From assembly GCA_001599815.1 (NCBI GenBank), contig BCIA01000002.1, positions 7,093,452 through 7,157,451 on the forward strand: 64,000 nucleotides of DNA. Direction: 5' to 3'. The stretch's first letter is position 1. Every line of letters begins with the position of its first letter. The position numbers and the translations under genes were made by a program. This document shows, piece after piece, positions 45,521 through 55,827 of the stretch. The stretch is from Furcasterigmium furcatum. Taxonomy: Eukaryota > Ascomycota > Sordariomycetes > Glomerellales > Plectosphaerellaceae. The notes under the pieces were generated by a model. That model saw nothing but the letters and a program-made list of their open reading frames with translations, searched no databases and was not told where the DNA came from.

Positions 45521-46051
45521 ATGCTTTCCCGGACTGACTTTACGCTTGCGACTGTCTTATTCGAGGCCATAGGCGTGCAGGCGGGCGAGGTCCCGATCCT
45601 GCGACAGTACGAGCACCGCCTGCAGCATCTCGGCCAAGCGAACGGCACGACGCACGCGGCGAGGATGACCGAGCAGGGCCTGGAGGCATGGGAGGCCATC
45701 TCCTGGGCCAAGAAGGCGCCTCGCACCGCGGAGATATCCAACGGCGCCGATACCCAGGCCCTGACAGTGGCAAGTAGCACTTACTCCTGGGTTTCCTGGA
45801 TTATGTGTACTGACTTGGCTATGTAGACTACCTCTGACAGCCTATCTGCCGAGAGCGTCGATCCGATAATGGGGCATGTTACGCCCCATGTGAGGAAGGT
45901 GCCCGTTGAAGATCCCCCTGAGCACGTCGACACGCAACCGGAGGTCAAGGGTGAGGCGACGCCCAAGACGTGGCGGGTCGATGACTTCTTGGCCGTGGGC
46001 ATGGCTGTTGCGGTTACTACGGCGGTGTTCGTCGCGGCTGGGTGCTCGTAA
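45521..46051 (+). CDS. small tail-anchored membrane protein
   Basis: Exons 45,521-45,769 and 45,827-46,051 give 157 residues. The intron begins GCAAGT, the classic GC-AG donor, with an ACTGACT branch and TATGTAG acceptor; a GT at 45,767 would also fit the frame but is a poor donor. The cytosolic part is Gln/Glu/Ala-rich (VPILRQYEHRLQHLGQANG; possible helix). One membrane segment, FLAVGMAVAVTTAVFVAAGC, ends the protein with a single Ser after it, as in tail-anchored proteins. No known domain; function unknown. Confidence 0.6.
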
Positions 46052-46261
46052 AGCTGCTTGGAGGAAACAACATTCAAACACCATTACGAACACCGTGGCT
46101 TGGCCAACATGCCGAAGTTGACTGGGTGCTGAGGCCACTAGCGGAAACTGCGCTGATAACTGAGGTGCAGAATGTTTCGGTGCCAGAGCGGAGCAATGGA
46201 ACGTTGAGGGAACCGACAACCGCCATTCCGCCGCCAACTTCTGACGCATGAATTCGGGTTT

Positions 46262-46500
46262 TCAAGAGACGGAATATTCATACTCTGATGAATAGTCGGT
46301 AGGGCTCACGACGGTTGCGTCGCCCTCCTGCAGATCGGAGGCGATGTTGATGTTGATGTTGACAAAGTCCTCGTCGAAGGAGCGCATGTGGCTAAAGTAC
46401 TGAGCCTGGATGATGGGATTGAACTTTTCACGCATAGATTGCTCCAGGTCGCTGTTTTGCGTCTGCCACGATGGCAGAACGGGCGGTACTGTGTATGGCT
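46262..46500 (-). pseudogene. orphan 3' exon of an unknown gene
   Basis: Reading downward from an acceptor-like CTACAG (~46,500), a frame without stops encodes VPPVLPSWQTQNSDLEQSM, then FNPIIQAQYFSHMRSFDED, an Asn/Ile repeat, and an acidic Ser/Tyr tail, ending in TGA at 46,262-46,264. It looks like the last exon of a gene whose upstream exons I cannot find in the next 700 bases. It may be a decayed remnant, or a 57-residue ORF from the ATG at 46,435. Confidence 0.35.
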
Positions 46501-47207
46501 GTAGGTTTCAAGCGGAGGGTACGCGCAACAACGGATAAAGTTCTGACTCTTCGATTAATAAATGTACTTAACGAGGATAACGGAGTGAGTAGAATGTCTA
46601 TTGGAATATTGGAGAAACGAAGCATCCGATGTATTTATGAAAGGCAACCTCAGGCCGAGCTTACTCTATTTTCATTCTTGCAATCCTGATTGCGACCAAC
46701 AATTTTTTTGGAGTCTAGGAGCCTGTGGCGAGATCGCTCGAGCCTGTGATTAGTCCGGCGTAGAGTACCATGTCTTAGACATAAGTAACAGCGGTTCCCT
46801 CAGCCCTGAATACATGTGATTGTTTCGGTCCGACTCAGGTCATGCCATGACTGAAACTTATGGACCAACGTCAGGGTCTCAAACACGAGTCTCGCACAAC
46901 GTGTCATGTCAGGTTTCACCCAGTACTTTGGATCTCCGGGGCCCGTGGTGTTAGTTAGCCGGGGAATTCTGGGAGTGGTGTCATGTCTTGGCTGACAGGG
47001 ACTAGGGAGGAAGATGTGCCGGCTTACTTATATCTTGACAAACGATGGCATGACTCCAAACCTTGATACCAGCAGTGACGTTCATAGACTTCAAGTTGAA
47101 AGCCACCACGAGCCCACATCACAGTACCATAATACAGCAGGCAGCCTCTATCACTGTTAATGAATTTATTGCACGTCCCAGCCTTAATCAATCACGGCTA
47201 TAATTAC
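46501..47207. other. intergenic, no gene seen
   Basis: No supported frame. Upstream exons for the orphan exon were looked for here and not found. Confidence 0.4.
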
Positions 47208-48008
47208 CTAGGAGTTTCCCGCCATTCTTTGCTCTCTTGCTCTCTCACGCTGCTTGAGTCTACGCGCCTTTCGATATGCCCTCTTTTTGTCTTTTTTGCT
47301 GATGGCGACGCCATTTCTTGCGCCGTCGTGGTTCATCGGAATTTGGCCAAGTGTCGCAGACGCCGCTTGATCCGGCACGTTCTCCTCCTCCTTGACAGTT
47401 CCAAACCCATGCACCACATTGGTTTGGTGAGATGGCCCGATATGTGGAGCAGATTGGTATTGCTGTCGCAGCCACAGGATCTCAGATTGAAGCCTGGCCT
47501 CCGTGTCAAGCAGGAATCGGATCTTCGCGTCCTTAGCTTCAATGACCCGTTCTTGTTGCTCGATCTCGTTGCGATATTGGTCAAAAATCAAACTGTTGAA
47601 GCTTTCTGACAATATGTCGCTGCTTGGTTTCTCGGCATCGTCGGTCGGCTTATCCTTGCATGCGCGCATGCAAGGGTTGCTGACCCCTGCTAGTTGGTTC
47701 TGGCCAACTTGGTCAGTGATCCCTGTGAGGGAGAGAGCGTTTTCCTTCCGCAAGTTGTTTGATTCGTTGGCAATGGCCTCTTTGTGACAGATGTGTTCGT
47801 GTAGGCTTCTCCGGGTATCATCAATCTGCTGCTGAGCTTGAATTAACTCGGCTTGCAACACCGTGATGCGGGCTTGTTGCTCTCTCGAGATGCGGTTGGT
47901 CTTCTCCGTTGTTTGTTGCATCTCCTGGCAAAGATGTTCGTATGCCAAGACTCCATTTCTCAAGTAAAAATCCAGAGAAGCGACTGTGGGTTGGCGTATT
48001 GTAAGCAA
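47208..48008 (-). CDS. coiled-coil protein, 5' end unresolved
   Basis: Open from 48,008 to the stop at 47,208. The first in-frame ATG is at 47,921 (237 residues), yet coding-like sequence begins earlier (VASLDFYLRNGVLAYEHL), and a CCCACAG acceptor near 47,984 suggests a missing first exon. Two heptad-rich coiled coils are visible: QQARITVLQAELIQAQQQI, and IEQQERVIEAKDAKIRFLL with LQSEILWLRQQY. The C-terminus is very basic (KKDKKRAYRKARRLKQRERAREQR), as in nuclear or nucleic-acid-binding proteins. No family is recognised. A perfect 22-bp palindrome lies inside the frame at 47,654-47,675. Confidence 0.55.
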   Translation of the reverse strand: MLTIRQPTVASLDFYLRNGVLAYEHLCQEMQQTTEKTNRISREQQARITVLQAELIQAQQQIDDTRRSLHEHICHKEAIANESNNLRKENALSLTGITDQVGQNQLAGVSNPCMRACKDKPTDDAEKPSSDILSESFNSLIFDQYRNEIEQQERVIEAKDAKIRFLLDTEARLQSEILWLRQQYQSAPHIGPSHQTNVVHGFGTVKEEENVPDQAASATLGQIPMNHDGARNGVAISKKDKKRAYRKARRLKQRERAREQRMAGNS

Positions 48009-48709
48009 AGTGTCGTGCGCTTCTTCGCCAGGCGATTTGCGCTCAAGACGTGACTCGGCCTTTCGTCTTTAGCATAGATTATAAGGTGGGCTTAGGAAAG
48101 ACGTACCATAGTAGGACATTCATATCTCCCCGTGTATTAAGATCTAGTAATCTTCACAAGGGAGAGCAGAATCCTTTGGCTTGACACGGATGCCTATGGA
48201 CGAGGAGCTGCGGCGGCGATGCATCTTATCACTGGTAGACACTAGTGACATCGGCCCACCAGTTTCAAGTTCATCAGCTGTCTCCATCGGCCATCACATG
48301 GGCACCATTGGATTTGACTCCTGTCTGGCCGGAAGCAGGTGGCACATGTTTGTGACAGGATGATCTAGACCGGCCCGCGAACTGCAAGCGGCAGAATAGG
48401 GCCGTCAGAAATTCGGCTAGCGATCCAGGAATGTACCTCCAGGGATAAAGTTCGGGCTTATTCTCCTCTATCCTGATAGGCAGTGTCAGCTTCGATGATC
48501 GCCTCTAACTCTTGCCCATTCCGTTACATCACATTCAGCGATGAAGCCACGGCGGCGAATTCCGAAGACAGTCATCACGTGGGCGAAACGAGACCAATCC
48601 AGCATCACCTCGTAAAGAGGTTAAAGATATCCGAGCGGGATGATCTGTTTTGGCTGCCGTCAAAGTATCAAATTATAGGACGGCGGTCGCTGGGTCGACT
48701 AACGTCCCA
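48009..48709. other. intergenic, no gene seen
   Basis: Holds at most the missing first exon of the coiled-coil gene; I cannot place it. Confidence 0.4.
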
Positions 48710-49020
48710 CACCCATTACCTGGCCACCCCCCTTTCCTGGCCACCCCAAAACTCCACATCGCTTCTTTGACCACCCCAACTAAATCGCTCATATCTTTAC
48801 GAAACCTAAATAGATTTCTTCCAGACTTTCTACAGCTCTAGACTATTAATTATGAAGACCTATACAGAAGATAACGTCCACCAGGCCCTTGAAGCTATCG
48901 CAAATAGGCAATCTATCCGCAAGGCTTCCCTAGAGTAGGGCATTCCTAGGTCAACCCTTTCAACGCGTGCCTATAGGGTCCAGCCTAGGGAAACTACCTA
49001 TACCCTATATTGGCAGAGGA
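48710..49020 (+). mobile_element. truncated pogo/Fot-type DNA transposon
   Basis: From the ATG at 48,852, MKTYTEDNVHQALEAIANR then QSIRKASLE, stop, GIPRSTL is the N-terminal helix-turn-helix of pogo-type transposases. The TAG at 48,936-48,938 stands where relatives often have Trp, so TGG->TAG by RIP is likely. Two copies of CCTGGCCACCCC (48,719-48,730 and 48,736-48,747) upstream may belong to the element end. The DDE domain and the other end are missing, so it cannot move. Confidence 0.6.
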
Positions 49021-49401
49021 AACCTCACCTTCTGGCCTGAGCGCAAGATTAGAGCAATCTATTTCATCAATACAGGCGTCGGACCATCGCTAACGACGCC
49101 CGCAAGTCTTGGTATTGCCAGAGCTCGCGAAGGGCGCCTGCGAAGGCTCTCGGCCAGGAAAGCAGCCCAGCGCCGTCGAAATCTCTCAGTGAGGGAATGG
49201 GACAAATGGAGTTCATAATTAGCATCTAGTACGATATGCTGAAATCTACTTATCTCAGTGGTGATTGAGTGGAACTTTCAACGCGACTCGAACGAGATGG
49301 ACCCCCAGTGCCCCGGACCATGACTCGCTCATATCCCTGTGACTCTCCATGTAGCTTCCTCTCCATGCTTCATCAGTTGCCGACACTCTCTGAGGCCTTG
49401 C
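49021..49401. other. intergenic, no gene seen
   Basis: Possibly further transposon debris; I cannot recognise any of it as protein. Confidence 0.35.
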
Positions 49402-49632
49402 TCACGCGCACCAGTTCTGCGAGGGGACGCTACTGTTGTCAGTACACGGCAATACGTTGAGAGATCGCCAAGAAGCGTACCCGGGGCAGTGATATGCCCT
49501 GCAACGGTCAATGCACTCGAAGTTGCAGTGAGGGGGGCTGTAACCACACGACTTCTTGCAGTCGCTCATGCAGCTGGCCTCAACGCCAACCGCGACAGTG
49601 ACGATGGCGGCAAGAATGGCAGAGAACTTCAT
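49402..49632 (-). CDS. small secreted cysteine-rich protein
   Basis: ATG at 49,632. The signal peptide MKFSAILAAIVTVAVGVEA is followed by a Cys-dense mature part (SCMSDCKKSCGYSPPHC, then CNFECIDRCRAYHC). A 51-bp intron fits at 49,480-49,430 (GTACGC, ACTGAC branch, CAGTAG). Its length is a multiple of three and it has no stop, so retention is also readable. Spliced: 59 residues with eight mature Cys, an even number suited to four disulfides; retained: 76 residues with nine. The ending is WCA. Such proteins in fungi include effectors and antimicrobial peptides; no family is recognised, so function is open. Confidence 0.7.
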   Translation of the reverse strand: MKFSAILAAIVTVAVGVEASCMSDCKKSCGYSPPHCNFECIDRCRAYHCPGYASWRSLNVLPCTDNSSVPSQNWCA

Positions 49633-49698
49633 GGTGAGGGTGGTTGTTGATTGTCGGCTGAACTTATGTAGATAATTGCAACTCTGATTCGGAAACAC

Positions 49699-50707
49699 TG
49701 GGTTGTTGTGCGACTTGGCAGATAAGGCGTGCTTCTTATATAGCTACTTTGCAAGAGGTAAGACCATTTATCGAGGCTGACCCCTCTCTATTGTTGCCGT
49801 GGTGCTTATTGGCTTAGATTGGTGTCTCGCCGCCACTGCGCGCCGGATTTGGTTCGGACGCTACATCCCGAAATTCGATCAAGTTCAGCCACAGACCGTG
49901 TGTGGTCTCTCCTCTGAGCGCAGTGACCAATCTCAAGAGCAGATGCCACACAACCGAATGCCGGCGCTCCTTGAGTATTAACCGAGAGGTTGATCGTTGG
50001 GACTATCCGAATCTAGGATATGCACATTTAAGTAAGGCGTTCTCAGCTCGGCCTGGCTCATGCTTGACCTTGACCTCGTGACGCATGTTCGGCAGTAGAC
50101 CCAATCGGCAATACAAGAGAAGAAGGGTTGCACTTAAATTCATCGGAAGGAGCGGCAAAGTTGTGCATGTGGCCTGGCGATATCTCCTTGTCCTCTTCGG
50201 CACGCGCATTGGTCAGCTGGCGGACTCCGACAGCAGCTTCATGACTCACGTGGGACTGTATGGTGCCCCTGAACGTCAACAACATCGACGTCGGTCCGAA
50301 TATGACGGAGCCCCCAGCTCCGCAACAAGGCAAAGGGACTGATGTGGTGTTTGCCGTCAGGCGCGGCAGACTGCATACGGAACGCGCCTTTTCACCTTGA
50401 CCTGACGAACCCCAGGAATCTGTCCGGGCAGGGCGACCTGGGAATATTGGAGGAGACAATCACTAGTTCCTCCGCTTTCGGAACCGGGACTTGGATGGGT
50501 CATGCCACTTTGAGGAGTGCCATGCTGTAGTCTCAACACGGTGAGGTTGAAATTCAGGCCTAGAACTATTAGATATATTCGGACGTCGCCCAGGGAATTA
50601 AGCTACAGTATGTTGTGGAGAATGAAGCCGCCATGAACGCCTGGAACGCGCCACGCATGAAGGAAATCGTCCTGGATTCGAGTTGATCCATATGCCACCG
50701 GCGAACC
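49699..50707. other. intergenic, no gene seen
   Basis: About 1 kb with several short frames but no coherent gene. Confidence 0.4.
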
Positions 50708-51824
50708 TTAGATGTTAACCATGTTGAGCTGGTGCACCCTGCAGTTACCCCAGCCAGAAGACGAGGCCTGGTCCATACCCATCATCATCAGCTGGTATCC
50801 GTACGGCTGGGTGGCGCAGAACAATAAGGTCCTGCCCGTGAGGCCGTCGACGCAGTTCAGCCTGTTTCCGTTGACGCTGCACCTGATCGGGCGGATGGAC
50901 GAAGTGTCGGGCTCGTCCCTGTACAGGATGTTGCGTCCAGGGACGTAGGAGAGACCGGTGCTCTGGACGCCGCCGGCGTAGAAGAAATTCTGGGACCGGA
51001 CATGGATCAAGAGGCCCCTCTCATCGAGGGTCCAGGCATCCAGCTCGCGTTGAGGGCTGGCGGTGACACCAAGGAAGTTGCTTCTGCCGTCGAGGAATCC
51101 GCTGGTCACGGGGCCGCTGAGCTGGACCTGGAAGGTCGGGCGGGCGGCGTAGATGGAGGTAGTCACGGTACTCGTCTGCCACTGGGTCTGGGTGCGCGTG
51201 AGCGGGGTCACGGTGGCAGTGTCGGTGGTGACGGTCCTGAGCTCGGTGACAGTGGTAGGGGTGACGGTCTCCGAGACGGTGACGGTCGTGGACGGGGTGG
51301 CGGCAGTGACCGTCGCGGGCGCGCCAGCGCCCAGGCAGTTACAAGCGCTACGGTAGCGTGCAATGCTGGAGCATGCAGAGGCATACTTGGGGAGCTCCGT
51401 CGGCAGCTCAGTGGCCTGCCTCTTCGCAACAGCGCCCATGGTGATGAGCGTGGCCACGGTCGTTGTGCGCGTGCCCTGGGCCGTCTCGGTCGCCGTGGTG
51501 GTGACCCAGGCGGTATCAGTCACGTCCAGAGTCTCGGTCGGGGTGGTAGTGAACATCTCAGTCTCGGTGATGGTCCTGAGGGTGTGAGTTGGGAGTTTCA
51601 CAAGAGGGAGAAGGCCTCACTTACGTGGTGGCGGGGGTGACGGTCACCTCGAGGTACCCGGAGCAGTCGGCAAGTCCGGGACGGGCAGTGTTGCGGATGG
51701 CTCTCAGGCAGTTATCGGCGTTGCATTGACGCTTGTCGAGGAGAGAGTCGAGATTGTCGGCGGGGCTCGCAATGGGCGAGGCGGCGACCGACACCGCGAG
51801 CAAGAGAACGGCTGCGGCACGCAT
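50708..51824 (-). CDS. secreted Thr/Ser-rich protein with Kex2-like sites
   Basis: Exons 51,824-51,625 and 51,575-50,708 (49-bp intron, GTAAGT..CTCAG) give 355 residues. Signal peptide MRAAAVLLLAVSVAASP; then LLDKRQCNADNC with a Lys-Arg processing site and Cys-rich start. Residues ~65-210 are mostly Thr/Val/Ser-Pro (VTVSETVTPTTVTELRTVT), which would be heavily O-glycosylated. A second KR (VAKRQATELP) lies at ~120. The C-terminal ~140 residues look globular (FQVQLSGPVTSGFLDGRSN, then YGYQLMMMGMDQ) with four Cys. No GPI signal at the end, so probably secreted to the wall or medium. No enzyme motif seen. Confidence 0.75.
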
Positions 51825-53558
51825 TGTGAAGGAGGTGGAGCAAAATTAAAGAGAGAGTCTTCCTGCAGAGGGAGGGGGAGAAAGAGAAAAAGAGTGTGGG
51901 TGCGAGAGAGCGTGGACACCAAGTGCTTGAGCAGGATGAAGAGGAACATTCAAGTCACGATGATTTTTCCTGAAGTATTTATAGTACTTCGAGGTCCCAA
52001 CCTGACCTACTGATTTCTCCACGGCACGTCCGCCTGCCACGAGCAGCCCCGTACGCATGGGCTAGATTCATTTCCACCTGCTCAGCTGGCTTGGGGGGGG
52101 GGGGGGGGGGGGCGATTCAAGCTTTCCCGAGCCTATGGTTTTGCTTGTCACGATGTCGACTGGAGTCACGGCTGGACCGTTGTGGGTCCGCCGTGGCCGC
52201 GCCTAGAAGCGGATGGCGCCGCCATACCCCTGGGGCTAGGCCAAGCCAAGCACCACAGCCACCGGATGCTCCCCTTTTTGGCGCCGTAGCGACTACGCTA
52301 TCGGCGAGAGCTGGACGACTATTCTCACGGCTTGGCTCTATCGGGAAACACTGCGTGGGTTTCCTGCACGTCGCACGCTGAACCTGGAACAGAAACGGGT
52401 CAGGCGGGAGCGGCCAGCGCTTCTGGCCTCACCTACAACTAGCAGTTTTTCTTTCTCGGTGCACGTCGGAGAGCCGACCACGCCGTAAACCTCGCCAACC
52501 AGTGTGCACCGGAGCCAAGGCTCCCACTGTAAGCCACAGTCCTTGATAATTAACGCGCCGATCCGGAAAACAACTCGTCTATGAGGACCTCGTTGAGGAA
52601 CACACCCGTGCTCTCGCCGACAACTGCGTAATTACACTTTGTGACGAAACGAGCATGTGAGAGACGGCTTGGCCTGCAGTATGCCAAGTCTTCAGAAGCG
52701 ATCGGTGGAAATATGCTTCATGTCTTGTAGCCCCTTTCTACTAATGTACTCGTTCTTCCTCTGCAATTCGTCTCCTGCCTTTGAACTGGAACCTGTTGTT
52801 AATACGACACGGAAGTGCGCAACCTGTCCGACGCATGCCTCGCAGCAGCTCGTGGAATTACAGCCAGTTGCTGGGGTAGATAGACGTCACCGGACCGTCC
52901 GCCAGACCGTGAGGCTTCACTCTCGAACCAGGACTGGCACGAGCCGACCAATGAGGCGCTTGGGTTTGTGTGTGCATTTGTAGATGTCTCTGAGTCCGGA
53001 CTTGATCGTACCTGGGGGAAGACACGTGGGCGATGGGCCGCTGTGGTCTTGAAGTCTCGTTTGATGGAGTGGCTCCGATGGACCTCTACCGTACCGGGTG
53101 TGGCGGAAAGAAACAGCCGCCAACAGGAGAATTCAGCTCGGATCTCGGCGCCACAGCGGCTGTGTGATACCTTTGCGGTCAAAACAAACCGGGTGGCGCA
53201 GATGGTCGGCCGTTTCGGCTCGGGCCCTCCTGAGCGCTAGGGTACCTTACCTTAGTGTCGGGCGCGGGCCGCATCTTGGCCGGCTCAGAGGGGACTAAGT
53301 CACAACCTAAAAATCAATAGCGCCGTCCGACATCCCCGACTATATCTAATACGCTCAAAGTTGAAGCGTGGATTGCCGAGATTCTTACAGCGCAGGCACG
53401 GAGCGCCCGGCGCGGCTGACGCCTATGATCTGAATTTTACCATGACCCGGGAGTCTGACTACTGTTTGGAGGGTAGAACTACCAAAGTATTCGGCGACTC
53501 TAATCTCATCCCCAAAAGGATATCAGGTCGTCTGCCCTGAAGCTCACCAGAGGGCACG
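51825..53558. other. long intergenic region with a G20 run
   Basis: No gene seen in 1.7 kb. A run of 20 G at 52,093-52,112 is the notable feature; its length may be unreliable in sequencing. Confidence 0.4.
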
Positions 53559-54662
53559 TCAAACGCGCTTAGCCGGCCCCGAGGAATAATACATGCCATA
53601 CTTAGAGGTCCGGTACACAACTTTGACGAAATGATCCGCAATAACCTCAGCTACCATCAACCCTGTCAGCATTCGTCGCTTGCTCACGACCGGCCTCACC
53701 AAGCCAGACTCACCTGTCCTCTCCGAGTGATGCAGCTCGTCAAACCACATGAAGCTTGACAGCGGGTCCGATGAATCCACGCACTGCCCGGTCGCCGGGT
53801 CGCACGCACGGTAGACCCCCTGCACGTTCGCTGGCGCCGTCAGGTACCTCTCGGGCTCGCCGTGGATGTCCCGCATCAGGCTGTGGACGTCGTATGTGGT
53901 GACCGACGCCCCGGGCCACCGCTCCCGCACTAAGAGCTGGAACGGCACCCCGTAGTCGAAAATCGTGTTGACGTTGGTCGTGTACTGGAGCATCTTGCCC
54001 GCGTATTCCGTCGTGTTGTACGCCGTCTTGTTGGCCCAGAAGTTGCTGTCTTGGTAGCCGCCCTGGTCTGATGGAGCATAGAGGGGCGAGACCTCCAGCG
54101 GGGCCTGGTTGAAGAGCACAAAGTTACGACCCCCGGTCTCGTAAATGCGGTCGAAGATCGTCCAGATGCTATCGACGAAGGTCGATATGGTGGTCCCCGC
54201 AGCTTGCGTGTCGCTGAGGAAAGCACCGTAGCCTAGGTCGTTGGTCCCAATCCACAGGGCATAGAGCGTGTTTTCTGGCTTGCGATTGTCAAACAGCCGG
54301 CCTGAAGCCACATCTGCCTCGAATGCCGGGATCTGGTAGTCGAGAACTGAGGGGAAGGGCTGGTCGATCAGGGCGAAATGGCGCTTGATGATGTCGTCGG
54401 AAGTGCATGCGCCGCTGACGGCGTAGTTGTAGTACTTCGCGCCTGTCTCGCTGGCGGCGAACTGGCCCCAGGTGAGGCCCCCGGTAGCAGTTGTGCTGCT
54501 CTGAGGAAGAGGCTCGCCCACGGGCGGAGCGCTTCCGTTATTGCTGATAAAGTACCCGAGCCGACCAGTGTCTGTCCAGCTATCGCCAAAGGTGACGAGG
54601 TTCTCAAACTTGCGCAGACCGCAGTCAGCGGATAAGACGGCGAGGGCGGGAAGAGAGCGCAT
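53559..54662 (-). CDS. GDSL-type carbohydrate esterase (CE16-like)
   Basis: Start at 54,662 (MRSLPALAVLSADCG, signal peptide); exons 54,662-53,714 and 53,662-53,559 give 350 residues. The 51-bp intron (GTGAGT, GCTGAC branch) is in phase and has no stop, so unspliced reading adds 17 residues. Block I TFGDSWTDTG holds the nucleophile Ser; GTNDLGYG supplies the oxyanion Asn; FMWFDELHHSERTG gives Asp and His. This matches fungal secreted acetylesterases that remove acetyl groups from hemicellulose. An ATG further upstream lacks a secretion signal and was not used. Confidence 0.87.
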   Translation of the reverse strand: MRSLPALAVLSADCGLRKFENLVTFGDSWTDTGRLGYFISNNGSAPPVGEPLPQSSTTATGGLTWGQFAASETGAKYYNYAVSGACTSDDIIKRHFALIDQPFPSVLDYQIPAFEADVASGRLFDNRKPENTLYALWIGTNDLGYGAFLSDTQAAGTTISTFVDSIWTIFDRIYETGGRNFVLFNQAPLEVSPLYAPSDQGGYQDSNFWANKTAYNTTEYAGKMLQYTTNVNTIFDYGVPFQLLVRERWPGASVTTYDVHSLMRDIHGEPERYLTAPANVQGVYRACDPATGQCVDSSDPLSSFMWFDELHHSERTGESGLVRPVVSKRRMLTGLMVAEVIADHFVKVVYRTSKYGMYYSSGPAKRV

Positions 54663-55720
54663 GATTTCTATTGGGTGAAGCTCGGCTCGAAGCTTCATGC
54701 CAACGGCAAGGGAGTGAATGGAATATGTATCCGACCCAGCGAGCTGAGGGGTCGTGCAGCGGTCATTGTGCCTGTTGAGTTCGAGTGGGGATGCCGATGT
54801 CCATTCATCCGATGCAGGGGCAAGCGAGGGCGGAACCACGAAGCCGTCGCCATCTCTGCGACTAGCCCCGGCAGTCAGGTGCAGATGTCATGAGATCTGC
54901 CGTCGAGTGGAAGACCAACCAAGCAGTATGCTCGAGCCTAATACAACGCCAGATCTGCACCGACGCTGGCAACTTAGATCTGGGACCTTAACTTTGCATT
55001 TATCGAGCATGGCACAGGCTGGTTAAATTTCGTGTCTTCCGCATTCAAAATGGACTCGCGCTGAATTGGGAGGCAATCAGCCTGAATTGTTAGTACCTTG
55101 CCTCTGAGGGGTCGACAGGGTTGCGATCGAGTTATGCCGGAAAGCCCGGCAACTTATTAAGTAGGTTTATTCCCTCCCCCGCTTAAGGTAAGCACTGATG
55201 GTATTTAGAGCTTAAAGGGAGTGTCGGATGAAGTTCACTTGACCGTTGCGTTCGACAACCTTTGATTCTTGCACCTGAATTCTCGAAGCCTCGGAATTCT
55301 GCAAAATTTGACGGGAGCAAAGTGCACGCAGCTTGGAGACGCCGCCACAACGACTTCTGCCCGCGGGCGTGTCTCGGTTCCCAGCCTCGTGCCGGCACTA
55401 ACGCCGCCTTGGCTTGAATTTCGTCCAAGACACCCATCGATCAGCGCCTAATCCAGCCGGAGAACTGCCCACCAGCACGCAAATGCATTCCAGAGCAGCA
55501 CTCCCTCCCCAAGAACACCGCTTGACACCCAAGCACCGAAAATGCCTTAATCCCCTGAACCGGCCTGCTGGGGCACTCCCTCGGCAACGTTTACGGTCTC
55601 CGCTGAGCGGATCCGGCCCCGCGAGCAGCATGGGATTCGAGAAGGACATCGCGAACAGCACGACGGATGCATTCGAGAAGGGGCAACAGCCATGGATATT
55701 TCCCATCAATGGCCTTTTGT
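54663..55720. other. intergenic between divergent genes
   Basis: No gene seen. It separates the GDSL esterase from the next secreted-protein gene and should hold both promoters. Confidence 0.4.
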
Positions 55721-55727
55721 CTATAAA
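55721..55727 (+). promoter_or_regulatory. TATA box of the GPI-like protein gene
   Basis: CTATAAA, about 100 bases before the ATG at 55,828. Confidence 0.5.
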
Positions 55728-55827
55728 CCGACGTCGAGATGCCGAGTCATTTAGTCCAAATCCTCATCTTCCACTCCCCCATAAGACACCAGCCCGCTTC
55801 TTTCAGCTACCAGTCCAGTCTCTCATC

